NCBI GenBank assembly: GCA_019636285.1 | Contig: JAHBXV010000006.1 | Span: 124,001-188,000 of the forward strand | Length of the DNA stretch: 64,000 nucleotides | Source of the DNA: Planctomycetaceae bacterium | GTDB lineage: Bacteria > Planctomycetota > Planctomycetia > Planctomycetales > Planctomycetaceae | Direction of reading: 5' to 3' | Part shown: piece after piece, positions 8,114 through 16,580 of the stretch | Position numbering within the stretch: position 1 is the first letter of the stretch | Layout: each line of letters starts with the position of its first letter | Notes under the pieces: generated by a model | What the model was told of the DNA's origin: nothing | The model's input: only the letters and a program-made list of their open reading frames with translations | Database searches by the model: none | Made by a program: the position numbers and the translations under genes

Positions 8114-8138
8114 CACGGCTCGCAGAGCCGTGGCACAC
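8114..8138. repeat. Single REP palindrome beside the RAYT gene (right side)
   Basis: CACGGCTCGCAGAGCCGTG followed by GCACAC. It is identical to 7440-7464 and in the same orientation, so the RAYT gene is bracketed by direct copies of the palindrome. The stop of the next gene, read toward it, is at 8144. Confidence 0.92.
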
Positions 8139-8143
8139 GGGGA

Positions 8144-9454
8144 TTAACTTACTAACCGCGTCATCCGATACCCGGGATGCGCGGGATCAAACAGCTCCGG
8201 TAACAGCCGGGTTCCCAGGCCGGGGCCTTCGGGGAGGGAGGCGTGGCCGTCGGCGATGTGGACGTTGGTGTCAATCAGCGCCGGGTACAGCGTGCGGATG
8301 TGGGCGCGGACTGTTTCCTGCCACATCACGTTCGGGACCGATGCGGCGACGTGCAGGCCCGAGAAGAGCGTCAGCGGGCCGGTGCAGTCGTGCATCAGCG
8401 TGGGGACGTTATAAACCTGCGCGAACTCGGCGACGCGGCGGGTTTCGCTGATTCCGCCGACCCATGTCGGGTCGGCCATTACGAAATCGGCGGCACCATC
8501 TTCGAGGGCACGCCTGTACGGTTCGCGATGGACGAGCATTTCGCTGATCGCCAGCGGTACGCCCGATCGCTCCCGCAGCACGCGCAGCGAGTCGATGCAG
8601 TCGGGCCGCAGCAGGTCTTCCGCCCATAAGAGCTTGACGTCTCGCAGCGCTTCGCCGATGCGCGTCGCTGCCGGCAGCGAGAAGAAGCCGTGGCCGTCGA
8701 GCATCAGTTCGATGCGATTGCCAAGTTTTTTGCGAATCTCAAAGAGGGGATGGAGGGCCACATCCAGTTCACCCGGCGGGACATAGTTGCCGCCGTGCCG
8801 CTGGTAAATGTGGTCGAGCGGCCAGACCTTCATGGCGTGATAGCCCTCGGAGAGCAGCTCTTCGGCGAGTTCCACCGCGGCATGCACGCTCCGCCAGTTG
8901 TCTTCCAGCGGGCCGGGTTTGCCGGGTGACCCATGCCCCGGCCAGCCTTGGGCGTCGGGCGCATCCGGACCAAGTCGGCCATAGGTCGGACCGCCGCAAC
9001 TGTTGTAGACCGGCACGCGATCTTTGACGGGACCACCCAGGAGCCGCCAGACCGGTTGCTCGGAGAGTTGCCCGGCGATGTCCCACAGCGCGAGGTCGAC
9101 AGCGGACAGGGCCCGCATCTCGGCTCCGAAGCCGCCGAATGAAGCGAAGCGGTCGTGAAAGAACCGCCAGTGGCTCTCAATGGCCAGCGCATCGGCCCCC
9201 AGCAGTCGGCGGGCCATCCAGTCGTGCAGTGTCGACGCGACCGCATGCGGAATGTAGTACGACTCGCCGTGACCAATCACCGGCGTGCCGTTCACGGTCC
9301 CCGCATCGGTATGCAGCCGCAGCAGGATGAGCCCCGGCATGATGTCGTGCGGGATGAGCGTCTCGACGGCCACGATGCGCGGCCCCAGCCGGAACGCATG
9401 CGCCTGGTGCGGACTGGAGGGACCGACCAGTTTCATCGACGAGTCATTCGCCAT
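8144..9454 (-). CDS. Enolase-superfamily (mandelate racemase / muconate lactonizing) enzyme
   Basis: A 436-residue enzyme of the enolase superfamily, acting on a sugar acid or related carboxylate by metal-assisted proton abstraction. The capping domain occupies the first third (GHGESYYIPHAVASTLHDWM, then ALSAVDLALWDIAGQ). The TIM barrel carries the metal ligands in IELMLDGHGFF (Asp), LLWAEDLLRPD (Glu) and VPLAISEML (Glu). The SYYIPHA and KVWPLD features recall the mannonate-dehydratase/galactonate-dehydratase side of the family, but the substrate cannot be fixed. The ATG at 9454 was chosen because the 33 residues before it in the open frame are low-complexity and unlike the family. The C terminus ends six bases from a REP palindrome. 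Confidence 0.88.
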   Translation of the reverse strand: MANDSSMKLVGPSSPHQAHAFRLGPRIVAVETLIPHDIMPGLILLRLHTDAGTVNGTPVIGHGESYYIPHAVASTLHDWMARRLLGADALAIESHWRFFHDRFASFGGFGAEMRALSAVDLALWDIAGQLSEQPVWRLLGGPVKDRVPVYNSCGGPTYGRLGPDAPDAQGWPGHGSPGKPGPLEDNWRSVHAAVELAEELLSEGYHAMKVWPLDHIYQRHGGNYVPPGELDVALHPLFEIRKKLGNRIELMLDGHGFFSLPAATRIGEALRDVKLLWAEDLLRPDCIDSLRVLRERSGVPLAISEMLVHREPYRRALEDGAADFVMADPTWVGGISETRRVAEFAQVYNVPTLMHDCTGPLTLFSGLHVAASVPNVMWQETVRAHIRTLYPALIDTNVHIADGHASLPEGPGLGTRLLPELFDPAHPGYRMTRLVS

Positions 9455-9584
9455 GGGGCACCAATGGAGACGCGGGGAGGGGGAGAAGGGGCGATGGGGA
9501 GCGAAGACCTGGATGTCGTGATGATGACGGATCGCGGGCGCTGGGTCGGTCAACTCACGTGACGGCTTTCGGAGCGATCCGCAG

Positions 9585-10427
9585 TTATTCGGCGTGAACG
9601 CGGACGCCGATTTTGCGGAGCTCTTCGAGTTGCTGCTTGCCCGCGTCGCTGAGCGGATTGCCGCCGACGTACAGGTTCCAGTACGGGGCGAAACGGCGAT
9701 CTCCTTCGACGTCTTTCTTGGCCATCTCGACCAGCGGGGCGAGGTCGGCGATCTGGTTGTTCTGCAGGAACGTCCAGCGGAGTTCCGTCAGACCAGCGAG
9801 CGGTGAAACATCTTTCACCTGGTTCTTCTGGACGTCCAGACGTTCCAGCCACTTCAAAGACGCCGCCGGTGCAATGTCGGCGATCTGGTTCTGTTCGAGA
9901 TACAGCGCGGCCAGCTTGGGGAGGCCGGTGACCGGTTCCATCGACGCGATCTTGTTGCGGCTGAGGTACAGAGCGTTCAGCGCCTTCAGCTCGCGAACGG
10001 CGTCAATCGCGGCGATCTGGTTGTCTTCAAGTTGCAGGTATTGCAGCTTGACCAGCTTCGCCAGTGGAGCAATGTCGGCGATCTGGTTTTTGGCGAGGTC
10101 GAGCGACTGAATGTTGGTGCATTCGGCCAGTGGGGCGACATCGGCGATCTCATTACCCGTCAGCCGGACGAGAGCCAGATTGCGGCACTTTTCGAGACCA
10201 GCCAGCGACTTGATCCCCCGCTTGGGCGCTTCCAGGAAGAAGATCGTGGAGACGTCGTCCTCGGTGATGGGCTTGGACTTATCGAGCTTGTCGATCTGCT
10301 TCTTCTTGAGGATTTCCCGGATGACGGTATCGAGCTGTTCATCGGGGAAGGCGACATCGGCGGCGGTGGCCGTCGCGGCAGAGGCACAGACAAGCAGGAC
10401 GCCCAGGAGGCGAATCGTCGGCAGCAT
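9585..10427 (-). CDS. Secreted leucine-rich-repeat protein
   Basis: A 280-residue exported protein. A signal peptide (MLPTIRLLGVLLVCASAATA, cleavage near TAA) is followed by about eight 22-residue leucine-rich repeats of the internalin type. Their units read like LAKNQIADIAPLAKLVKLQ and LEDNQIAAIDAVRELKALN. Such repeats form a curved scaffold for protein binding, and no catalytic motif is present. The ATG at 10427 begins the signal peptide; the frame is open further upstream, but that part is basic and unlike a leader. The gene is divergent from the large surface protein starting at 10689. Confidence 0.87.
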   Translation of the reverse strand: MLPTIRLLGVLLVCASAATATAADVAFPDEQLDTVIREILKKKQIDKLDKSKPITEDDVSTIFFLEAPKRGIKSLAGLEKCRNLALVRLTGNEIADVAPLAECTNIQSLDLAKNQIADIAPLAKLVKLQYLQLEDNQIAAIDAVRELKALNALYLSRNKIASMEPVTGLPKLAALYLEQNQIADIAPAASLKWLERLDVQKNQVKDVSPLAGLTELRWTFLQNNQIADLAPLVEMAKKDVEGDRRFAPYWNLYVGGNPLSDAGKQQLEELRKIGVRVHAE

Positions 10428-10688
10428 GGCGGAAGTTCCTCGTCGAATGATCTCAAACTCTCCCGCCAATCTAGCCGCCGGGGAGCGGGCTGAACAACCC
10501 ATCGCCGCCGGTTGATTGGTTCCGGCAGCCGGTCGCGCGGCTCGTCTCCGCCCGTTACGACTGGAAAAACCGGCAGGTTCGTCAAAATCCGCACAAGTCC
10601 TCTTGACGGCAAAGTCGATGTCAGACGGTGAAAGCTCCTTTGCGGGGCGCGATCTCTGTTTCGCGGTGCGGGCGCTGGGGGGGAACCT

Positions 10689-12794
10689 GTGCAACCCAAA
10701 GACTTGTGTGCCGGCTTATTGGCCGCACTGTGCGGCACGACGGCGGTCTCCGCCCAGGACAACGTCCAATATCAGCAAATGGCCCCCATGCAGGGTGGCT
10801 ATGCGGCCCCGCCGACCTATCCCGGCGAGTACTACGAACAGGACTGGTCGTCGGTCGATGAACCGGGATTTTTCGGGACTTCGTACAACCCTTGGATCGG
10901 GGTTGAACACCGGTCGCGCGGCTACGGTTACGAACGCGGATACACGGCGTTCGAGTCACAGGTTCCGCTCTTTGAAGAAGTCGGTTCGAGCCTGACCAGC
11001 TTTCAGGGGAACCTGCTCCTCGACAACGCGGCCGACTTGGGCGGCAACGCGGGCCTGATCCATCGGCGGCTCATCGGCGCGGGCAACCGATCGATCGGCG
11101 GCAGCATCTTCTTCGATCACCGCGAGGCGTACGACCAGAACTTCTACCAGATGGGCCTGGGAATCGAGAGCCTCGGCGAGAACATCGACTTCCGCGCCAA
11201 CGGCTACATCCCGCTCGGAAAAGACACCAGCGATCCGCTGGCCGGGACCATTCGCAATCCCCGCTATGCCGGACGCAATCTGTGGCTGGACGGCCTACGT
11301 GCCCAGGCATTGGCCGGGTTCGATGTCGAAGTAGGAGGACGGCTGCCGTACATCGGCGATCTCTTCCGCAGCTACATCGGCCTGTATCACTTCCAGGGCG
11401 ACGGTTCGGAGGACGTCACGGGCGTGCAGGGCCGGTTCGAAGCCCGCATCAACCACCAGGTGAAGCTGCACCTCGCCCTGACTTCCGACGGCACCTTCGG
11501 CAACATGGCCGTCCTCGGCATCGGGCTGTATTGGCCGTCCATCGCCCGCGATCGTGCCGATGGCCAGTTCACCGTGGCCGATCGGTTTAACGAGCCGGTC
11601 TACCGCAATCAGAACATCGTGGTCGCCAAGCAGCAGCAATACACGACGTTCGCGGCCGAACATCCCGGCGGCGGCATCATCGACTTCGTGCATGTGAACA
11701 GCGGAGCCCTGCCGGGCGGCAACGGCAGCGTCGAGTCGCCGTTCCAGTCGCTCGCCGACGTCGCCGGGAACAGCAGCCCGCGATCGGTTATCTTCGGGCA
11801 CGCCAACAGCGTGTTCAATGGGCAGTCAATCACCCTGCAATCGGGGCAGCAACTGCTGGGCGAAGGGGTCGAGCACATCATCGGCACGGAGTACGGCCCG
11901 GTGATTCTGCCGACGGCCACCGATCCCGACCTCATCACCAGCGTTCCCCTGATTCAGGGCTTCGCCGGCGATGGCGTCACGCTCGCGGGCGACAACGTCG
12001 TCTCGGGCTGGACGATTCGTAACGGTGGCGGCAGCGGGATCGTCGGCACGAACGTGGCCAACATCGTCATCGATGAGGTTGTTGTCGAAGGGAATGGCGG
12101 CGACGGCGCGGCACTGTCGCCGGCGAGCGGCACCATTCGCGTGACCGACAGCCGTTTCGATTCCAATGGCGGCGACGGCCTGCGAATTCAGGCGGCTGGC
12201 AGCGGAACCGCGAATACCTACATTCGGCAGGTCGCCTTCATCGACAACGATGGTAACGGCCTGCAGATTGACACATTCGGGACCATGCGGCACGACATTG
12301 TGGTGCTGGAGAATTCCGCCCGGATCTTCCTCGATCCCACAGAAGACACGCATCCATCGCAGATTCAGATCACGTCGAACGATACTTCAACCGTCCGCCT
12401 GAGGATGGAGAACAACTTCATCGACGACATCGGGACGGACGACGGCGTCAACACCTCAGAAGATGCTTACTTCCACCAGGTTCGATTGGAAGCCGCGAAT
12501 GCGTCGCAGATGTATGCGGCACTCATCGACAATCGCCTCGAAAGCAACCGCGAGTTCTTGAACAACAGCCCCGCGAACGGACCCTTCGGCGTCACCGCCA
12601 GTTCGAACGGCACGTCCCAGATGTGGCTGCGGATGGACACCAACACCAGCATGCTCAACTACGCGTTCCAGGAGCTCGACCTGTCGCGATTCCGCATCGA
12701 AAACTCGCTGGACAGCAATACGGGAACATTCTTCTACTTCCCGTCCTCGGTTCACTTCGAGACCATTCCGGTCAACTCGTTCGTCGTTCCGTAG
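10689..12794 (+). CDS. Inverse-autotransporter-like outer-membrane protein with beta-helix
   Basis: A 701-residue protein that probably spans the outer membrane. It starts at a GTG with a GGGGGG run just upstream, and a signal peptide ends near VSA. Residues of about 60-290 are rich in short amphipathic strands (GGNAGLIHRRLIGAG, GGSIFFDHREAYDQNFYQMG, IDFRANGYIPLG) and resemble the inverse-autotransporter beta domain (PF11924, as in intimin and invasin). The rest (GGNGSVESPFQSLADV onward) reads as a parallel right-handed beta-helix with Asn/Gly/Asp-rich turns. I infer a surface-exposed passenger; no enzymatic residues were identified. A strong terminator follows at 12826. Confidence 0.72.
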   Translation: MQPKDLCAGLLAALCGTTAVSAQDNVQYQQMAPMQGGYAAPPTYPGEYYEQDWSSVDEPGFFGTSYNPWIGVEHRSRGYGYERGYTAFESQVPLFEEVGSSLTSFQGNLLLDNAADLGGNAGLIHRRLIGAGNRSIGGSIFFDHREAYDQNFYQMGLGIESLGENIDFRANGYIPLGKDTSDPLAGTIRNPRYAGRNLWLDGLRAQALAGFDVEVGGRLPYIGDLFRSYIGLYHFQGDGSEDVTGVQGRFEARINHQVKLHLALTSDGTFGNMAVLGIGLYWPSIARDRADGQFTVADRFNEPVYRNQNIVVAKQQQYTTFAAEHPGGGIIDFVHVNSGALPGGNGSVESPFQSLADVAGNSSPRSVIFGHANSVFNGQSITLQSGQQLLGEGVEHIIGTEYGPVILPTATDPDLITSVPLIQGFAGDGVTLAGDNVVSGWTIRNGGGSGIVGTNVANIVIDEVVVEGNGGDGAALSPASGTIRVTDSRFDSNGGDGLRIQAAGSGTANTYIRQVAFIDNDGNGLQIDTFGTMRHDIVVLENSARIFLDPTEDTHPSQIQITSNDTSTVRLRMENNFIDDIGTDDGVNTSEDAYFHQVRLEAANASQMYAALIDNRLESNREFLNNSPANGPFGVTASSNGTSQMWLRMDTNTSMLNYAFQELDLSRFRIENSLDSNTGTFFYFPSSVHFETIPVNSFVVP

Positions 12795-12825
12795 CGATCG
12801 ACCGAAGAGCGACAGCAGTACGAAC

Positions 12826-12870
12826 AAAGCCCCGGTCGGCGTCTCGTGAGGACGCATGACCGGGGCTTTT
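12826..12870 (+). terminator. Rho-independent terminator after the surface protein gene
   Basis: A perfect GCCCCGGTC / GACCGGGGC stem (12829-12837 and 12858-12866) is followed by TTTT on the plus strand and preceded by AAA, so it can also terminate the convergent gene that ends at 12899. Confidence 0.85.
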
Positions 12871-12898
12871 CGTGTTTTCAGGTTATGCAGCCGAGACA

Positions 12899-13498
12899 CT
12901 ACCAGACGAAATTCGTGTCGCGGTTGTAGACGGCACGGCCGGGGTAGTACCACGGGGCGCGGTAGTTGTAGTACGGGAACCGGTAGTGCCCGTGCAGCGA
13001 GTGTCGGTGAAAGCCAGGACCGAAGTGATCGTAGTAGGGGTTCCCCGTCATGCTGTATTGCCCCCCGGCCGGATCGTTGTAGTAGTAGGGTGACCCGATC
13101 CGGGCCTCGTATCCGCCGGGGGCCCAGTAGGCGGGGCCTGGCGCTTCGGTGGGAACTTCAACCAGGCTATTCATGGTTGGCGTGCCGGCTCGACGCGGAA
13201 CCGGAATCGGCACCGGCGGCGGGTACGTCGTCCCCGGTTGAGGGGGAATTGCTGAAGTGGCCCCCGGGACAGGCTGGTAGCTGGGGGCCGGTCCGATCGG
13301 CGTCGGAATCGCATCGGGCACGTTCGTCCCGGCATCGACCGGAGGCTGCGGCACTGGAGTCAGGGGATACGGACCCGCTCCCGGCAGCAGCGTGGGATCG
13401 GAGGGGGGAGCGGGCGGAACTTGGCCACGAATGGGGACCGGGGGCAGGGCCAGCATCAAAACGAGGACTGCGATCGCGACCAACACCAGACGTAACAT
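12899..13498 (-). CDS. Secreted Pro/Tyr-rich protein
   Basis: A 199-residue exported protein of unknown function. The leader (MLRLVLVAIAVLVLMLALPP) is followed by a proline-rich half and a tyrosine/histidine-rich C-terminal half (YYYNDPAGGQYSMTGNPYYD, HFGPGFHRHSLHGHYRFPYY). The composition suggests a structural or envelope-associated polypeptide and no enzyme. It is read divergently from another Pro/Gly/Tyr-rich secreted protein starting at 13909, and the two have similar composition. No domain is recognised. Confidence 0.65.
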   Translation of the reverse strand: MLRLVLVAIAVLVLMLALPPVPIRGQVPPAPPSDPTLLPGAGPYPLTPVPQPPVDAGTNVPDAIPTPIGPAPSYQPVPGATSAIPPQPGTTYPPPVPIPVPRRAGTPTMNSLVEVPTEAPGPAYWAPGGYEARIGSPYYYNDPAGGQYSMTGNPYYDHFGPGFHRHSLHGHYRFPYYNYRAPWYYPGRAVYNRDTNFVW

Positions 13499-13908
13499 GA
13501 CAGCCAGCCTTCCTGGATGTGGAGAACCCGGTCAACGCGCGAAGGAAAACTCAATTCGCGACGGATTTTTTCCGGAGGGTGAAGGACTCGCGAACATCGC
13601 GATCCCGTTCACAACAGTCTCCCTCCGGCAAAAATAGCCGATGATCCGCGGGGAGGTCGGCGGTTTCCCGATTCGAGCAGACCTTCCGCGTCTCTCGCCC
13701 GCGCGTCACAACGGTCGCGGAAAGTTTTCCGCATGCGGGAAGACGGCCGAGCACGCCAGATCGGCGGAAGTCAGCGGTCGTGGGAGTCGATAGGTCAGTC
13801 GAAGGCGGGAAGTTCCCGGCCGAGGTTTGGCCATCGTTGCCGACTCGCCGGGATTTCGCGTCGGATCCTGCTGGACCGGTTTCGGACGTCGACGAACGGA
13901 GGCGCGGC
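13499..13908. other. Divergent intergenic region with long inverted repeat
   Basis: About 410 bases lie between two divergently read secreted-protein genes. The clearest feature is an inverted repeat, TTTTTTCCGGAGGG at 13566-13579 against CCCTCCGGCAAAAA at 13621-13634 (13 of 14 positions pair). On both strands T runs come before and A runs after, so it is not a terminator. Nothing else is evident. Confidence 0.5.
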
Positions 13909-14667
13909 ATGCTCACATCCGTGATAGTACACCTGGCCGCGGCCGCGACTTCGCAGGCGGGCTATCCGCCTGGCGGTCCGTACGACGTGAACGGCTATCC
14001 GGCTCCCATTCCGGCGAACCCGGCTCCGGCCTATGCGCCCGCCTATCCGGCATATCCGCCGGGCGGCATGCCCGGACCGACACCGCTGCCGGGGGCTTAC
14101 GGACAAGGCCCCTACGCCCAAGCCCCGGCCATGACCGGTGGCCAACCCGTTGGAACACCCGCCCCTTCGGAAACGCCTGGCTATCCGGCGATTTCGGATG
14201 CCTACCAGCAATACGCGTTCGGCGGACAGGCCGAGCAGCGCTGGCCGTTCGATACCCAGCAGAACTGGGTCCACGGCTACTTCCAGGAAATCCCCGCGTA
14301 CGGCGGCCACCACGTCTATCGTCCGTACAACTACAAAGACATCCTGTCGCAGTCCCAGACGGCCGCCGGCTGGGGCCTGAGCCCCACGATGCCCTACTCG
14401 CAACAGTTCTGGCATCGCTACCAGGACCGTGCCGCGATGATGAAGCTGTCAGGGACCGCGCCGGCACCTCGTCCGGCTATGCCGGTCGAAGAGTTCGGCG
14501 TTCCGGCTCGGGTCTATCCGGAAACCCAGGTCCAATGGGTCACCGAGGGGGCCATTCCCACAAGCGAATTTCGTCCTGCAGAGCAGCCTGTGCAGCCGGT
14601 GATGCCTGCATCCAGCGGTCCTGGCGCCGGGCCCTATTTGCCGCTCCTGACGGGACCGGGCCGTTAG
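13909..14667 (+). CDS. Secreted Pro/Gly/Ala-rich protein
   Basis: A 252-residue exported protein of unknown function. After a short hydrophobic start (MLTSVIVHLAAAATSQAG) come repeated Pro-Gly-Tyr/Ala motifs (AYAPAYPAYPPGGMPGPTPL), then a Trp/Tyr-containing middle (WPFDTQQNWVHGYFQEIPAY) and a C-terminal Pro-rich end. GGAGG lies about seven bases upstream of the ATG at 13909, which decides the start. A palindromic repeat follows the stop, between this gene and the convergent AlkD-like gene. Confidence 0.68.
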   Translation: MLTSVIVHLAAAATSQAGYPPGGPYDVNGYPAPIPANPAPAYAPAYPAYPPGGMPGPTPLPGAYGQGPYAQAPAMTGGQPVGTPAPSETPGYPAISDAYQQYAFGGQAEQRWPFDTQQNWVHGYFQEIPAYGGHHVYRPYNYKDILSQSQTAAGWGLSPTMPYSQQFWHRYQDRAAMMKLSGTAPAPRPAMPVEEFGVPARVYPETQVQWVTEGAIPTSEFRPAEQPVQPVMPASSGPGAGPYLPLLTGPGR

Positions 14668-14694
14668 TGCTCCGTCAATGTCGGCGATTCGGGC

Positions 14695-14770
14695 GTGTGC
14701 CACTGGCTCCGCCAGTGCCTCTTTTTGTGGATGAAAGACTTAAGGCGCACTGGCGGAGCCAGTGGCACAC
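14695..14770. repeat. Intergenic palindromic element, GTGTGCCAC family (copy 2)
   Basis: The left arm is GTGTGC plus CACTGGCTCCGCCAGTG (14695-14717) and the right arm is CACTGGCGGAGCCAGTG plus GCACAC (14748-14770). The spacer contains CTTAAGG as in the copy at 1163. It lies between convergent genes. Confidence 0.9.
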
Positions 14771-14823
14771 GAAAATCAAGCCCTGATAAAGCGCTAGGTA
14801 TTCCCGGTTCTTGCGACCGACGA

Positions 14824-15642
14824 TCAATCTGGCAGCGATCGCCGCCCACGCCGAATAATTGCTTTCGTCGCCGGGCTGTCGCTCCGCGCGAGCCAGTCGT
14901 CGCACAGCGCGGCCACCCATTCGGGTCGCGACTTGGCGGCGTCGTTCAGCCAGTTGCCGACCGAAAGCTGCACATACCGGGCGGGGTCATTGTGCAACGG
15001 CTGAAGTAGCGTGAGCGCCAGTTCCGGCTGCTCCTTGAGGAGCGGCACATGGCTCGCCCAGACGCCGCGCGGTCGTGTCGCCTCGCAGGCAAAGCGGCGC
15101 AAGTTCTCGTCGCGATCTTTGGCCAGTGGAACTAGCGCCTTGATCGTTTTCGCCGTGCTGGCGATCACATCGTCGCGAATCGCCATCCACGCCAGTTCTC
15201 GCACGCCGAAATGCGGGTCCGCCGCCAGCGGCTTGAGCCACGTCAACCGTTGCTCAAACGGCATTCCCATTGCGAGCCCGCGGACAAAGCAGGCCCAGCT
15301 ACGGACCGAGTCGGATGGATGCAGAACGAGTTTCTGCCAGGCGGAGCGGGCACTTTCGCTCGGCGGAACCTGACTGGCAAGATACTGCCCCACGCAACGC
15401 GTCTGTGCCATGGCCGTGGGCCTGGGCAGCGAACGCAGCCGGGTGGTGACTTCGCCGACATGGCGTGCCAGGCCCAGTTTGGGGAAGGTCGATTCCACCA
15501 GAATCTCATGATCGACGATCAGGCATTCCACAAGCGAGAGCGTCGACGTTTCACCCGCATTGAGCGCGGCGCGAACGTCCGCTGGGACGTCGACCGTCCG
15601 TCGTGCAGGCTTGCGGTTGGTCAGGGGAAGGGGAGAATTCAA
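14824..15642 (-). CDS. AlkD-like DNA alkylation repeat protein
   Basis: A 272-residue all-helical HEAT-like repeat protein resembling the DNA alkylation repair AlkD/AlkC family (PF08713). Family members recognise alkylated bases on DNA. Two-helix units are visible (SDSVRSWACFVRGLAMGMP, FGVRELAWMAIRDDVI). The C-terminal YVQLSVGNWLNDAAKSRPEW, followed by ATKAIIRRGRRSL, matches the family's conserved closing motif (SVANHLNDIAK in relatives). Whether it has glycosylase activity cannot be told, since some relatives are binding-only. The gene is convergent with the Pro-rich secreted protein gene, with a repeat between. Confidence 0.75.
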   Translation of the reverse strand: MNSPLPLTNRKPARRTVDVPADVRAALNAGETSTLSLVECLIVDHEILVESTFPKLGLARHVGEVTTRLRSLPRPTAMAQTRCVGQYLASQVPPSESARSAWQKLVLHPSDSVRSWACFVRGLAMGMPFEQRLTWLKPLAADPHFGVRELAWMAIRDDVIASTAKTIKALVPLAKDRDENLRRFACEATRPRGVWASHVPLLKEQPELALTLLQPLHNDPARYVQLSVGNWLNDAAKSRPEWVAALCDDWLARSDSPATKAIIRRGRRSLPD

Positions 15643-15785
15643 CCGGCGTCCTTTCGTTGACCTTGGTCAATGATCGTCACGATCATCCGGAACCGAACAT
15701 CACGCTGGCGATTCTGTCCAAAGGTCGCAACCTTTCGTGACAGTCGCGGCTCGGAAACACGGCTGCCAGAACGACCTGCTTGAGA

Positions 15786-16373
15786 ATGATGATGCGCAGC
15801 CTGTGTGTTTTCTGCGGTGCCAACCGCGGTTTCCTTCCCGAATACGCCGACTCCGGTCGTGCTCTTGGGCGATTGCTGGCCGAGCGATCGATTCGCCTTG
15901 TTTACGGCGGCGGAAGCGTTGGCATGATGGGAATCGTCGCGGATGCCGTGCTCGAACATGGCGGCGAAGTCATCGGCGTCATTCCCGACTTTCTCGCGAC
16001 AAAGGAGTTACTCCACGCGGGTGTGACCGACATGCGCGTGGTCCAGACCATGCACGAACGCAAAGCGCTGATGGCCGAACTGGCGGACGGCTTCGCCGCG
16101 CTCCCCGGCGGGCTCGGAACCTTCGAGGAACTGTTCGAGGTCCTCACCTGGACGCAGTTGGGCCTCTACCGCAAGCCGATCGGCTTCCTGAACGTCCAAG
16201 GCTTCTTCGATCCGCTCATCGGGTTGATCGACCACGCTCGCGAGGCAGGCTTCTGCCGCCCAGAACACCTGGGACTCTTTTGCACGGCGGAGACACCCCC
16301 CGACCTGCTCACGCGCATGGCCAACCACGACCTGCCAGCGGTCCCGAAATGGTTTACGAACGAGCAAATCTAA
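15786..16373 (+). CDS. LOG-family (TIGR00730) nucleotide phosphoribohydrolase
   Basis: A 195-residue Rossmann-fold protein of the LOG family, whose characterised members release bases from nucleoside 5'-monophosphates (cytokinin riboside monophosphate and AMP). The motifs are clear: FCGANRG near the N terminus, YGGGSVGMMG at 40-49, MHERK at 89-93 and PGGLGTFEE at 107-115, which contains the catalytic Glu. The length is typical. Several ATGs sit close together (15786, 15789, 15792), so the exact start is uncertain. The upstream in-frame TTG at 15780 is less likely. The biological substrate in planctomycetes is unknown. Confidence 0.92.
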   Translation: MMMRSLCVFCGANRGFLPEYADSGRALGRLLAERSIRLVYGGGSVGMMGIVADAVLEHGGEVIGVIPDFLATKELLHAGVTDMRVVQTMHERKALMAELADGFAALPGGLGTFEELFEVLTWTQLGLYRKPIGFLNVQGFFDPLIGLIDHAREAGFCRPEHLGLFCTAETPPDLLTRMANHDLPAVPKWFTNEQI

Positions 16374-16392
16374 TGGGTCTCTTCGCCGAGGT

Positions 16393-16486
16393 TAGCCGCG
16401 ACCCATCGGGGAGCGCTCCCCCCGATTCAATCGACTCCCTCTCCGTGTCTTCCCACGAACCACCAACTACCAACCACTGATCACTC
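16393..16486. repeat. Low-complexity intergenic tract with GGGGAGCGCTCCCC hairpin
   Basis: The tract holds a GGGGAGCGCTCCCC palindrome followed by a pyrimidine/adenine-rich run of ACC and AAC steps (CCACCAACTACCAACCACT). A similar arrangement after a CGCGACCCA lead-in occurs at 52685-52800, again directly after a gene. Confidence 0.55.
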
Positions 16487-16580
16487 TATCCTCCCCGACG
16501 TACTCGCTTCGCGGCGGGGATGACGGTACTTTGAACACTCTGCCGTTAACTCATTCGCACCATTCTGATGGACACCCAAG

